A stretch of DNA of 64,000 nucleotides from Dehalococcoidia bacterium (GCA_022822855.1 JAJDYG010000011.1:62001-126000), one strand, 5' to 3'; positions 37,036 to 45,937 are shown, counted from the first letter of the stretch. Made by a program: numbers and translations. Notes: a model not told the origin generated them from the sequence alone.

Positions 37036-37980
37036 CTATTTGGCAATCAGCGTGTCGTAGGTCAGGCGCTTGCCGGACATCCCGAACACGACCTCGTTCA
37101 TCTGCTCAAGCGTGTCAAGCTCTCTCATGCGCTGCCGCGCCGAGAATTCATCGACGTAGCGCTGCAAGTGCTGAGCGCTCATGCGGTGGTAGACGCCCTG
37201 GAAGCCGCGCTTGAACATCGACCAGAACGACTCGATTCCGTTGGTCCAGACTTCGCCGCGCACGTACTCGCCCAAGCTGTGGGCAACGCTCTCGTGCTCG
37301 GCACCGAGCGGTCCCAGCACCGAGTACAACCGGTCGCCGTCAGTGAAGATTGTGGCGTTCGCGCCAACATGCTTGTCGAGGAAGGCGAGCATGGTTTCGC
37401 TGTCGGCCTTGTCCACAACCTGAGCGTGGACCTGATTCGTAGCACGATCCTTCACGCCGATCACCGGCGTCTTGCCCACTGTGCCGCGCCCTTGATTGAG
37501 GCGCTGCGAGACGTGCTTATTCTTTTCCAGCCCGCCGACGTACATCTCGTCCACTTCGACCGGCCCGAAGAGCAAGGCCTCAGGGTTGGCTTCCATCGCC
37601 TTGCGAATCCGGTGCAGCATGAACCACGCGGTCTTCTGCGTCACGCCCAAGTCACGATGCAGCTTCATGGAGGACACGCCTTTGAGGTTCGTGACGACCA
37701 TGTAGATCGCAATCGCCCACTTGCGCAACGGAACGCGCGAGCGCTCCATGACCGTCCCGACGCGCACGCTGAACCTCCGGCGGCAGTCGCCGCACCAGTG
37801 CGTCATGCTGGCGTGGTTGGTGGTAGACGTGCGCAGCGAGCCGCAGCGTGGGCAAACGACTTGTTCGGGCCAACGCTGGCGCTCGAACCAGTCGCGGGCG
37901 GATTGCTCGTCGGGGAACAGGTCCATCAGTTGAATCAGGGTCAGGCCCGTGCGGTGAGACTTGCCGGGTGTGTTGGGCAT
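37036..37980 (-). CDS. IS1595-family transposase
   Basis: About 314 residues from ATG 37980 (AGAGGG upstream). The N-terminal zinc ribbon is CPRCGSLRTST ... HWCGDCRRRFS. The middle helical region KLHRDLGVTQKTAWFMLHRI is an HTH. The catalytic domain shows the IS1595 DDE/N pattern: EVDEMYVGG, IFTDGDRLY and NGIESFWSMFKRGF. Complete and undamaged, so the element may be active. Transcribed toward the tRNA-like genes. Confidence 0.93.
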   Translation of the reverse strand: MPNTPGKSHRTGLTLIQLMDLFPDEQSARDWFERQRWPEQVVCPRCGSLRTSTTNHASMTHWCGDCRRRFSVRVGTVMERSRVPLRKWAIAIYMVVTNLKGVSSMKLHRDLGVTQKTAWFMLHRIRKAMEANPEALLFGPVEVDEMYVGGLEKNKHVSQRLNQGRGTVGKTPVIGVKDRATNQVHAQVVDKADSETMLAFLDKHVGANATIFTDGDRLYSVLGPLGAEHESVAHSLGEYVRGEVWTNGIESFWSMFKRGFQGVYHRMSAQHLQRYVDEFSARQRMRELDTLEQMNEVVFGMSGKRLTYDTLIAK

Positions 37981-38075
37981 AGCGCAACCCTCTATCCTAG
38001 TACGGATCATGCCACAGATCGAGAGGGAAGCGTTATCTCGTGGGATACAATGTGTTCGGGGTTACAAAGTGTGGC

Positions 38076-38104
38076 TTGACATGAGAATGGGCGTTCTGTT
38101 ATAT
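38076..38104 (+). promoter_or_regulatory. Sigma70-type promoter of the 44-residue cargo ORF
   Basis: TTGACA (38076-38081), a 17-base spacer and TTATAT (38099-38104): near-consensus elements, 25 bases before ATG 38129 with GAGGG-type ribosome sites between. Confidence 0.65.
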
Positions 38105-38128
38105 TGAGGGGAAGAAAGAGGGCGAATT

Positions 38129-38263
38129 ATGCCAACAAGAAAACCTACTCGGACGGACGTAGATCGTGACAAGAAGATTGAATGGCGATCAGTGCCGCGT
38201 CGTAAAGACGGAACGTTTGGGCCGGGTCGGAGGCCGATTGTCAAGTCCCCGAAGAAGAGGTAA
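38129..38263 (+). CDS. Small basic protein at the right end of the transposon (44 aa)
   Basis: Lys/Arg-rich 44-residue product (MPTRKPTRTDVDRDKKIEWR onward to VKSPKKR) ending 8 bases before the right inverted repeat. It has a strong promoter and AAGAGGG upstream of its ATG. No family recognised; basic character suggests nucleic-acid binding, perhaps helping transposition or regulation. AT-richer than the host genes. Too short for ordinary gene calling. Confidence 0.55.
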   Translation: MPTRKPTRTDVDRDKKIEWRSVPRRKDGTFGPGRRPIVKSPKKR

Positions 38264-38271
38264 GGCTGGGC

Positions 38272-38297
38272 GTTGCGCACTCATCGATATAAGCCCC
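38272..38297 (-). repeat. Right terminal inverted repeat of the IS1595 element
   Basis: Exact inverted copy of 35394-35419. Confidence 0.95.
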
Positions 38298-38305
38298 CAG
38301 AGCTT
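38298..38305. repeat. Target-site duplication, right copy (CAGAGCTT)
   Basis: Identical to 35386-35393, in direct orientation, inside the restriction-modification coding sequence. Confidence 0.95.
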
Positions 38306-40467
38306 CCTTTCGAATGTCGACGAGAAACGGATCACGACTCGTCGTGACTCCGGGAAACTGAGAAGGAAACAGGTCCACCAACGACGGCCAGTCGAACCAG
38401 TCTTCGCTCACGGCCACAGGTGCGAACGCCAAGCCGAGACCGGGCATCGCCTTGACCGACTTGTACTCCGCCGAGTCCGCCGACTCCTGTAACTCTTGCA
38501 GCTTGCTGGTACCCCAGAGTTCGCGCCATTCGACCTGCTCGGCTGGCTTATGCGACTCCTTGCGCACCAGCGTCGCGATCCCCGTGCCGACCTGGATGCC
38601 GACCGGATCGTCGGATGTGGAGAAGACGCTGGGATCGGGCAGGCCCTCGGGCGTGACCTTGCCAGTGCGGTACTTGTCGCCGTGCAGGTTGTCGATTCGC
38701 ACGATGTCGAACGCGTCGAGGTAGCGCTGCCTCATGCCGGGGAAGGAGAGGCCGTCCAACCACGAGTAGTTGGAGATGAAGCAGACGACGCCCTCTTTGG
38801 TCTTCTCTGCAATGCGTCGTTCGGCCATGCGGTAGAAGCGCACGTAGAGGTCATTGAGGCCCTGGCCCTGCGGCTTGGGCACGTCGGCGCCCTTGACCTC
38901 GCGATAGGCGTCGGTGAGTTTGCGCTCCTCGGCATTCTCGGAGACGCCGGGGAAGCCGTTGTAGGGCGGATTGCCCAGCACGACCAGAATCCTGTGCTGC
39001 TGCTTGACCTTCGCGGCCTGCTGGCGCTCCTGCTCCAGCTCGGGGAAGGGCAGCGGCTTGGTCGTTTGCGGCTCCCAGCCGGTCAGCGCGTTGGTCAGGT
39101 AGACGCCGGCGCGCTGCGTGTCGTCCAGGCCCGCGCCCGGCTGCTCCAGCCCTGCGCCCAGCTGCTCCAGCGCCAGCCCGACCTCCAGGTGCGCCACGAC
39201 CAGCGGCGCGGGCATGATCTCGAAGCCGAAGACGCGCTCCGTCGCCGCCTGCCGCACCGTCGCCGCCGTCAGCGCGCCGGCCGAGGCCGACTCCGTCTCC
39301 GCGATCCGGCGCAGCGTCTCGACCAGGAACGCGCCCGTCCCGCAGCAGGGATCGAGCACGACCACGCGCTCGTCGGCCAGTCCCTTGGCGATGCCCAGGT
39401 CGTCGCGCAGCGCCCGGTCAACCCGCGCGACCATGTAGCGCACGATCTCGCGCGGCGTGTACCAGACGCCCAACTGCTTGCGCAGCTCGGGGTCGAACGC
39501 CTCCAGGAACGGCTCGTAGAAGTACTGGACCGCCTCGCCCTCGCTGAAGCGCGTCAGGAACGCCTCTCGGTCGACGCGCCCCAGCGCCGCCTCGGTCCAG
39601 TCCAGCACTTCGTCCAGCCCCAACCGCTCCAACCGTCCCGGGTCGGTGATCTGATGAAACAGCATCCGCAACACAGGTGCGCGCAGTTCATAGACCGTGT
39701 CCTTCCAGCCGAAGCGTCCCGGCTTGCCGGCCCGAGCCCACAGCACCCAGGCGGCGAACACGCCGTAGAACAGCGTCTGTACCAGGGTCGAGCGGAAGAA
39801 TTTACCGCCGTCCTCGCTCTCGAATGACATGCCCAGCGCCTGTTCAATCGCGTCGCGGATCGGTTTGAGCGAGTCCTCTTCTTCCCCCGCCTGTTCCACC
39901 CGCTGCAGTGCGTCGCGGGCATACGAAGCGAGCAATCGGGCCAGCTCGCGAGGTTCGGAGATAGTCGAGCGGTGCGACATCACGCGCAGCAAGTACTCGC
40001 CCAGCGACACGCCGTGCCGGTTGGCGGCAGTCGTGCGATGTTTGAGCAGTTCGTCGAACGCCGCATTGGAGTCGGCGAGGCAGTAGCGCTCCAACGTTGC
40101 CTTCGCTCCGTCGCGGTCCTGCCCGACCAGCGCGAACTCGCGCAGGTTGGTGACCAGGACGAGCTTGCGCGCCTGCCAGTACGTGTCGACCTGCTCGGAT
40201 GAGATCAGCGCCTCAAGGTCGGCGTCGGCGCCCTTGACTTCAACCACTCCGCGATCCGGGTCGGTGTTCTCTCCCGAGAAGAATCCAAGGTCGGGCTGGC
40301 CGCCGCTGGACTCGCTGTAGTGAACGACCGCGCGAACCTTCGGCGTCAACTCCTCGCCGACCGCATCGAACAGGTTGTCCAGCGCCGTGTAGTGCGACAG
40401 TTCCGGCGTTCCCACGCGACTGACGACGGAAATCGCGTCGAGGTATTGCTTAACAGCCTGCCGCAGT

Positions 40468-41418
40468 TCACTCACTCGTCACGCCCAGCTTCCCAACCAG
40501 CGACGCCACCATCGACATCATCGGAACGCCCACCCCCAACTCACTCGCCCGCTGCACCGGCTGCCGGAAGATCGCGTCCAACTCGAGCGGCCGGCCCTCG
40601 TTGTAGTCGATCACCGTGCTCGGCCGATAGGCCCCCATCCCGAGGGTCTGCGTGAGGAAGAGGTGCGCGATCCGCGGGCCGTCGATCCTCGCTGACTCCC
40701 CGTGCGCCTCGAGGTCGGCGTTGCCGGCGGCGACGACCTCGCGGATCAGCTCGTGGGCGACGTCGTACAGCGGCGGATCCTCGATCACCTGGTCGACCGG
40801 CACGCCGCCGGCGATGACGCACAGGCCATTGAACGGAATGTTCCAGCACAGCTTCTCCCAGCGCGCCTTGAGCAGGCTGGACTCGGGCCGGATTTCCACT
40901 TTGCTGCCCGCAAACAGGTCAACGCCGCGTTGCAACTCGCCCGGGTCGTCGCCGTAATGCCCCAGGTTGATCGCCCCAAACTCCTGGTGCAATATCTGAC
41001 CCGGCTCGCCGCGGATCACGCCGATAAACCCCAGCCCGCCGAACAGTGATGTCCTCTGCGGCAGTTGCGCCGCAATCTCCTCGTCCACGCTGAGGCCATT
41101 CATGATCGCGAGCACCCGTGTGTCGTCGGACAGCAGCGGTCCGACCAGCTTCGGAATGTCGGGAATCGCGGTCGCCTTGAGTCCGACCAGTACCCAGTCG
41201 ACCGGGCCGCGCGAGGCCAGCGCCTCAGGCGTCCGCTCAACCGTCGGAGAGTCCAGCGACATGTTGCCAAGATGGCTGCTAAGGTGCAGGCCGCCCGCCT
41301 TGACCGCGTCGTAGTCGCGCCGCATCAGGAAGCGGACATCGTGGCCCGCGTCGGCCAGGCGCATGCCGAAGTACCCGCCGACAGCGCCGGCCCCCACCAC
41401 CGCGATCCGCTGCGGCAT
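40468..41418 (-). CDS. panE: 2-dehydropantoate 2-reductase-like (ApbA/PanE family)
   Basis: 316 residues. The N-terminal NADPH-binding motif is AVVGAGAVGGYFGMRLADAG; the catalytic Lys is in ARWEKLCWNIPFNGL; the C-terminal helix has DYNEGRPLELDAIF. Full length. The family reduces ketopantoate to pantoate for CoA synthesis, but many ApbA-like proteins act on other 2-oxo acids and no pantothenate genes are adjacent. It ends 8 bases inside the RM gene start and follows the sarcosine-oxidase-like gene by 6 bases, so a catabolic 2-oxo-acid role is possible. Confidence 0.78.
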   Translation of the reverse strand: MPQRIAVVGAGAVGGYFGMRLADAGHDVRFLMRRDYDAVKAGGLHLSSHLGNMSLDSPTVERTPEALASRGPVDWVLVGLKATAIPDIPKLVGPLLSDDTRVLAIMNGLSVDEEIAAQLPQRTSLFGGLGFIGVIRGEPGQILHQEFGAINLGHYGDDPGELQRGVDLFAGSKVEIRPESSLLKARWEKLCWNIPFNGLCVIAGGVPVDQVIEDPPLYDVAHELIREVVAAGNADLEAHGESARIDGPRIAHLFLTQTLGMGAYRPSTVIDYNEGRPLELDAIFRQPVQRASELGVGVPMMSMVASLVGKLGVTSE

Positions 41419-41424
41419 CGTTCG

Positions 41425-42639
41425 TCAGTCCCCCGCCGCTGTCTGTGAGGGCTGCGATGTCTGCGACGCCTGCTCACCGAGCCGCTCGACGAATCGGTCA
41501 ACGCGGAACAGGCCGAGGTCGTGCTCGGTCTTGCGATACATGCTGAGGTCGGCCAGCGCCTCGCCGATCGCCGGCGAGAACTTGAACCCGTGACCCGAGC
41601 ACGGGCTGGCCAGCACGATATTCGGACGCTTCGGATGAATGTCGATCAGGAAGTGCGCGTCGGGCGTGCTGGTGTACATGCAGGTCTCCGCGCGCAGCAG
41701 CTTGCCGCCGACATCAGGGAACGTGCGCTCCAGCCACTGGCGAACGTTCGCCTCATCCTCAGCCGTCATCTCCTGGTTGTAGCCGTTCGGATCCACCTCA
41801 TCCAGCGGCTGATGATGCCCCAGCTTGAATCCCTTGCCCACGTTCGGGAATCCGTAGGCGAAGTCCTGCGGTCCGCGCTCCCACATCCAGAAGGGCAGCG
41901 CGCCGACCTCGAACGCCTCCGGATTGGCCCGCGGCTCAAACCAGAACATGACCTGCCGAGTCACCAGAAGCGGCAGGTTGAGCTTGCCCACCAGCCCCGC
42001 GTTCCAGGCGCCGGCCGTCACCACCATCCGCTCAGCCTCGTAGGTCCCCTTGGCCGTGTTGATCACGATCGGCGATTCGACGTCGTCCATGTCCTGCGGC
42101 AACCAGCGCTCGACCGGTTCGTCGAAGTGCAACTCCGCCCCATGCTTGGCCGCCTGATCGAGCTGACCCTTGAGCGCCGGCTCGATCTCAATCATCCCGC
42201 CCCGATGCTCCAGGATCCCGACCAGGTCGTCGGTCGCCAGGATCGCCGGATAGCGCTGCTTCAGCTCTGCCCCGTCCATGTAGTCGATCGGAATGTCATG
42301 TTCGCGAGCGCTGGCCAGCACCCCGTTGATCTGCAGCGAGCCGTCGGTGCCCAGAGTCAGCGACCCGGTCTGCCGGAACAGCGGCTGGCCGACCAACTCC
42401 GACAGCTCGTCCCACAGCTCGTACGCCCGCCGCACAAACGGCACGTAGGACGGCCCCTCGTAGTACGCCTCGCGAATCCCGCGAGTGTCGCCGTGCGTCG
42501 AGCCCATCATGTGAGGCGGATGAAATCGGTCAAACCCAATCACCCGCTCGCCCCGACGGGCCAAATGCCAGGCCGCAGCCGACCCCATCGCACCCAGTCC
42601 AACAACGGCCACGTCATATCTGTTCGTCGAGGCGCTCAT
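41425..42639 (-). CDS. solA: Monomeric sarcosine oxidase / N-methyl amino acid oxidase-like
   Basis: A 404-residue DAO-fold flavoprotein. The FAD motif is VAVVGLGAMGSAAAWHLARR with the acidic strand end FDR. GSTHGDTRGIREAYYEG is the typical MSOX/MTOX segment. ETCMYTSTPD holds the Cys that binds FAD covalently in monomeric sarcosine oxidases, and CSGHGFKFSPAIGEALADL the C-terminal motif. It oxidises an N-methyl amino acid to the amine, formaldehyde and H2O2. Its start overlaps the stop of the DinB gene (ATGA), so it forms one unit with DinB upstream and the reductase downstream. Methylamine-type substrates would fit the dimethylformamidase elsewhere in the window. Confidence 0.82.
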   Translation of the reverse strand: MSASTNRYDVAVVGLGAMGSAAAWHLARRGERVIGFDRFHPPHMMGSTHGDTRGIREAYYEGPSYVPFVRRAYELWDELSELVGQPLFRQTGSLTLGTDGSLQINGVLASAREHDIPIDYMDGAELKQRYPAILATDDLVGILEHRGGMIEIEPALKGQLDQAAKHGAELHFDEPVERWLPQDMDDVESPIVINTAKGTYEAERMVVTAGAWNAGLVGKLNLPLLVTRQVMFWFEPRANPEAFEVGALPFWMWERGPQDFAYGFPNVGKGFKLGHHQPLDEVDPNGYNQEMTAEDEANVRQWLERTFPDVGGKLLRAETCMYTSTPDAHFLIDIHPKRPNIVLASPCSGHGFKFSPAIGEALADLSMYRKTEHDLGLFRVDRFVERLGEQASQTSQPSQTAAGD

Positions 42640-43094
42640 CCGGAACCTCCCGCAGCCGCCGATCCCGCCTGCGACTTCATCTCCGACGCCACCTGCGACA
42701 TCGAGTTCCGCTCCCAGTACAGCACATGCTCGACGTGCTCACGCATCGACCAATCGTCGTTCGGAGCCTTCGCGTCCAGCAGCGAGTCCTCCATGTGCAG
42801 CAACTGACCCACCAGCTCGGCCCGTTGGAAAATCAGGTCACGAGTCAGATGCGAGAGCGGCGACTCCTGCATCTGCTTCGCCGTGTAGCGAGCCGTCGAG
42901 ACCGCCCCCGCGTGCATCCGATCATGCTCCGCGTTGTGAACCAGCAGCCGCCGAACGCCGCCATTCATCGCGCAGCCGTGCTCCGTCGGAAAGCCAAGGT
43001 CGTCGTCCGACAGACCCGACAGTTGCTCAACGGTCTCAGTTAGCTGCCTCAACAGCTTGAGTGCAAGCGCAGTCGACTCAGTACTTGTCATCAC
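42636..43094 (-). CDS. DinB-like four-helix-bundle protein
   Basis: 152 residues, all helical. The conserved His positions for a metal site are visible in LLVHNAEHDRMHAG and MREHVEHVLYWER, as in DinB/YfiT proteins. Many act as metal-dependent thiol transferases using bacillithiol, mycothiol or glutathione. Function here unknown. Overlaps the following oxidase gene by 4 bases. Confidence 0.68.
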   Translation of the reverse strand: MMTSTESTALALKLLRQLTETVEQLSGLSDDDLGFPTEHGCAMNGGVRRLLVHNAEHDRMHAGAVSTARYTAKQMQESPLSHLTRDLIFQRAELVGQLLHMEDSLLDAKAPNDDWSMREHVEHVLYWERNSMSQVASEMKSQAGSAAAGGSG

Positions 43095-43105
43095 TATCTC
43101 CTCTT

Positions 43106-43147
43106 CTCATCCCCTCTCCCTCTGGGAGAGGGCTAGGGTGAGGGTTC
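43106..43147. repeat. Palindromic CCCTCTCCC / GGGAGAGGG intergenic repeat
   Basis: CCCCTCTCCCTCTGGGAGAGGG followed by GCTAGGGTGAGGG, between the DinB and hydrolase genes; a related CCCCTCTCCCTCGTGGGTGAGG lies near 31560. A common REP-like type. Confidence 0.45.
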
Positions 43148-43174
43148 CCCGCGAAGGCGGGAGGTGAGGGCCGC

Positions 43175-44224
43175 CTACGCCGAAGGCCGCTCCCCTGCTC
43201 CCGCGAGAAACTCAAGCAGCGTCTTGTTCGTGAACTCCGGCGCCTCCTCCGGGAAAAAGTGCCCTGCCCCCGGCACGCCGATCGATGTCAGATCCGGGAA
43301 GTACATAGGGAACTGGTCGAAAAACGGATTGCCCGACGGCGTCTCCCGGCTCGGCGGACTGTCCGGCGCAAGCCGGGCGTTCCCGTACATCCACAGCGCC
43401 GGCTTCTCGAATCGCTTGTGCCGATCCTCAGGTCCGTACTCCATGAACTCCCGACCCCAGGGATGCTCATTGAGCCCACGATTCCAGACCTCGCCGACCT
43501 GCGCCGACGTCAACCGCTCGCAGCGATATCCGCCCGCCACGTTCTCGTCGGCACGCATCCGATGGAACGGCAGCGCGTGCCGGTAGTACGAAATCGCCGC
43601 CGCCTGCGAGTCCGGATCCGAAAACGCGCGCTTGTAGACTTCCACATCCTCGTCCGTCGCCCACCGATTCGGAGTCAGCCGTCGCCCGCTCACGTTCCAC
43701 GGCGAGGCCGGCCAGCCCGGCAGCTCAGGCTCAGACTCGCCCGTGAAAATCGTCTCGATGAACTGAGCGTGATACTCGGCGAAGAAATGCTCCGGCAGCG
43801 GCCGAGCCTTGAACCAGAAGCCGTGAATCGCCGCCGGTGTCCAGACCGAGCAGAGCGTGTCCATCAGCGCCACGCTGGAAATCCGCTCAGGCCAGTCAAT
43901 CACCACCTTGAACCCGATAATCCCGCCCCAGTCATGCCCGACCAGCGCCACTTCGTCGATGTCGAAGTGGTCCAGCACCCCAACCATGTCCGCCGCCAGC
44001 GTCCGCCGGGACACCGGCCCCGGCGGCTTGTCCGAATCCCCATAGCCGCGAGTATCGGGAACGATCACCCGATACCCCGCGTCGACCAGAGCCGGAATCT
44101 GCTTCCGCCACTCGTAGGAAGTCTCAGGAAACCCATGGATCAGCAGAACCGGAGGCCCATCCGACGGCCCATCCGTAAGCACATTGATCCGAATCCCATT
44201 GGAATCGACGCGCTGAGTCTCCAT
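43175..44224 (-). CDS. Epoxide hydrolase-like alpha/beta hydrolase
   Basis: About 349 residues from ATG 44224 (TTGGAG seven bases upstream; a TTG start at 44236 is possible). The oxyanion motif is HGFPETSYEWR. GHDWGGIIGF carries the nucleophile Asp expected of epoxide hydrolases/haloalkane dehalogenases rather than Ser. The base His is in GAGHFFPEEAPEF. The cap domain is rich in Trp/Tyr. HGFPE and size favour epoxide hydrolase. Soluble. It opens epoxides to diols; the natural substrate is unknown. Confidence 0.82.
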   Translation of the reverse strand: METQRVDSNGIRINVLTDGPSDGPPVLLIHGFPETSYEWRKQIPALVDAGYRVIVPDTRGYGDSDKPPGPVSRRTLAADMVGVLDHFDIDEVALVGHDWGGIIGFKVVIDWPERISSVALMDTLCSVWTPAAIHGFWFKARPLPEHFFAEYHAQFIETIFTGESEPELPGWPASPWNVSGRRLTPNRWATDEDVEVYKRAFSDPDSQAAAISYYRHALPFHRMRADENVAGGYRCERLTSAQVGEVWNRGLNEHPWGREFMEYGPEDRHKRFEKPALWMYGNARLAPDSPPSRETPSGNPFFDQFPMYFPDLTSIGVPGAGHFFPEEAPEFTNKTLLEFLAGAGERPSA

Positions 44225-44369
44225 CGACGGCTCCAATCACTCACCCCCGCAGGCTAACGCGATCCCCCTACCGTCATTCCTGCTCTCCCTCCCCGTCATT
44301 CCTGCGCAGGCAGGAACCACGAGCTTCCCGACTTCGAGTCCACCTCCCAACCCCAGCCGTACCTCAACA

Positions 44370-44822
44370 TCAGTCCAGATACCGCCGCAGCAACGGAGTG
44401 AAGCCAGCCCGTGCAAACTCCTGGTCCGCCGTCAGAATGCTCGTGATCCCATACTCCCTCATGATCACAATCGCCGCGCAATCCTGAAGCGAGAAGCTGG
44501 ACTCCGCAAACTCCCCGGTGTACAGATCAAGCGCCGCCTCTGAAAGCAGCCGGTCATGCGGCACGATTGTGTAGCGCAGGTCAGCGCGCAGCGACGCGAC
44601 ACGTCGACCGAGACGAACTCGAACGGAACCCCTGTAACGAGCGAAGTGCGCGAGCGTCTCCAACATCACCCCCTCGCTGGTTACAAGCGGCCGATGCGGG
44701 GGAACCTCATCGGCCGCCGCGAGCGCAGCCTGTCGCCAGTTGTCAGTCGGTGACAAACGAGCAATCAGATAGACACTATCGACAAACAATGGCTGTCGGT
44801 CTGAAGGGAGGTGATTCGGCAT
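44370..44822 (-). CDS. PIN-domain ribonuclease (VapC-like toxin)
   Basis: About 150 residues from ATG 44822, which shares a base with the antitoxin stop. The N-terminal LFVDSVYLIARL has the first Asp, TSEGVMLETLAHF the Glu, and FSLQDCAAIVIMREYGITSI with LTADQEFARAG the later acidic positions of the PIN site. All are retained, so it may be active against RNA. Unlike the broken vapC at 17 kb, this one is intact. Confidence 0.78.
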   Translation of the reverse strand: MPNHLPSDRQPLFVDSVYLIARLSPTDNWRQAALAAADEVPPHRPLVTSEGVMLETLAHFARYRGSVRVRLGRRVASLRADLRYTIVPHDRLLSEAALDLYTGEFAESSFSLQDCAAIVIMREYGITSILTADQEFARAGFTPLLRRYLD

Positions 44823-45040
44823 CAACGATCGCGCGGTACCAGAAACTGGTCCAGGAACGCCTTGGTCTCAGCCGCCTCTTCTTCCGACAGTTCCAGCGGT
44901 TCATCGCCGAACGTGTCCAAGAGGACTTCTCGGGCGGTTCGCGTATCGTCTTCAGGAATCGGCTGGATCGGCACATACCAACTGGGCCGCTCGCGACCCT
45001 CACCCCCGTCGGTGCCGTTGCTCGTCGCCTGGTCCGCCAT
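44822..45040 (-). CDS. Putative antitoxin of the PIN toxin
   Basis: A 72-residue acidic protein (MADQATSNGTDGG onward; helices LTAREVLLDTF-type and LSEEEAAETKAFLDQFL). The open frame continues to 45166 but the composition changes and MADQ is preferred. Identification rests on small size, acidity, and the one-base stop/start overlap with the PIN gene, not on a recognised DNA-binding fold. Confidence 0.6.
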   Translation of the reverse strand: MADQATSNGTDGGEGRERPSWYVPIQPIPEDDTRTAREVLLDTFGDEPLELSEEEAAETKAFLDQFLVPRDR

Positions 45041-45159
45041 CTCGATCTCCTGGCCCCATCCTAGCGCGGATCTACCCCACGCCTCCGCCATTCCCGCGCT
45101 TGCCGCGGAGCCTGCCCCCGATTCGATAGAGGGACCCCCCTGCCGACTATGCTGACCAC

Positions 45160-45522
45160 ATGACAACTGAGCAAGTCGTTCACTACCGAGAAGTCAGCGC
45201 CGAGTATCTGACTCACGCCCGCTCACTGCTGACCGATGGTGATCTGAAACATGCTTCAGAGAAGGCCTGGGGCGCCGCGGCAGTGCTAGTCAAGGCAGCG
45301 GCAGAAGGACGCGGCTGGCGGCATGAAGGGCATCGGGAGTTGTGGCGAGCCTTGCATCGGCTGGCCGACGAAACCGAGGACGAGGAAATGCGTCGGCAGT
45401 TCGGACTCGCCGGAGCGCCGCACACCAACTGCTACGAAGCCTGGCTCGACGCGAAGTCAGTCGAGCAGTACCTCAGCGAGGTCGCGCAACTGGCCGCCAA
45501 GCTGGACGCTCTGACGTCCTAA
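45160..45522 (+). CDS. PaREP1/HEPN-like domain protein
   Basis: A 120-residue helical protein. HYREVSAEYLTHARSLLTDG followed by KHASEKAWGAAAVLVKAAAE matches PaREP1/HEPN-type proteins, which bind or cleave RNA and often pair with nucleotidyltransferase or PIN partners. The R-x4-6-H catalytic pair of active HEPN RNases is not clearly visible. It is divergent from the PIN/antitoxin pair with its start 120 bases away, so the three may form one module. Confidence 0.62.
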   Translation: MTTEQVVHYREVSAEYLTHARSLLTDGDLKHASEKAWGAAAVLVKAAAEGRGWRHEGHRELWRALHRLADETEDEEMRRQFGLAGAPHTNCYEAWLDAKSVEQYLSEVAQLAAKLDALTS

Positions 45523-45751
45523 ACCGATTCCGTCATACCCGCCCTTGCTGAGGAGCCTGCCCCCCGCTTGAACAGGGCTATCTCTCCAAGACCAGCACGA
45601 CACGCAGCTCCACACCCTCCGATGCCCCGTGCCCGGACACGGGGCCCAGACCTCGACCTCCGAACACGGCATCACACAAATCCTCACCACCACCGCCAGC
45701 TGCCTAAACCGCCGCCGACATGGCATCCTCTGACCGATTCACCACCAACCG

Positions 45752-45937
45752 CAGTCGTGGGCGCAATCTTGTTCGGCCGTCGACCACACCTACGCCCACG
45801 CGAAGGGTGGCAACGACAGCATCGACAAGGTGCAGCTCATGGGTAGGGACTGGAACTTGGTCAACGGAGATCGGGGCATTGAACATCTGCGAACCAATCT
45901 GCAGGTGCGCTCACCGATTACTCACTCTGGGGTCTGA
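45752..45937 (+). pseudogene. HNH endonuclease remnant
   Basis: One frame reads SAVDHTYAHAKGGNDSIDKV, then QLMGRDWNLVNGD, the back half of an HNH nuclease motif (DH...GG.....N..L....N...G), then stops at 45935-45937. No start or N-terminal half is present. The first H of HNH sits in VDHTY. A fragment of a lost gene. Confidence 0.5.

Larger units (their letters stand above)
35394..38297. mobile_element. IS1595-family transposon with passenger genes, 2,904 bp
   Basis: Bounded by identical 26-bp terminal inverted repeats (35394-35419 and 38272-38297, starting GGGGCTTATATCGATGAG) and flanked by the 8-bp duplication CAGAGCTT. It encodes an IS1595-type transposase (37036-37980, minus). Cargo: a secreted module A+B protein, two tRNA-like genes each next to a strong hairpin, a short membrane ORF, and a 44-residue basic protein with its own promoter. 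It splits a restriction-modification gene. Perfect repeats and duplication point to recent insertion. IS1595 elements with passenger genes are an established class; this cargo combination is not one I recognise. Confidence 0.95.
38241..40475 (-). pseudogene. N-terminal part of a transposon-split restriction-modification enzyme (Eco57I/type-ISP-like)
   Basis: The first 726 codons are native; the last 18 codons before the stop at 38241 come from the transposon end. An N-terminal PD-(D/E)xK-type nuclease region shows QPDLGFFSG followed by GVVEVKG (about residues 60-80). A helical region leads to the N6-adenine methylase with motif I LDPCCGTGAFLVETL (about 375) and motif IV GNPPYNGF (about 503). 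With the part at 34339-35385 the intact enzyme would be 1074 residues. It combined methylation and cleavage in one chain. The truncated product keeps the methylase core but lacks the specificity region, so it is presumably inactive. Its start overlaps the end of the ketopantoate-reductase-like gene. Confidence 0.88.
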
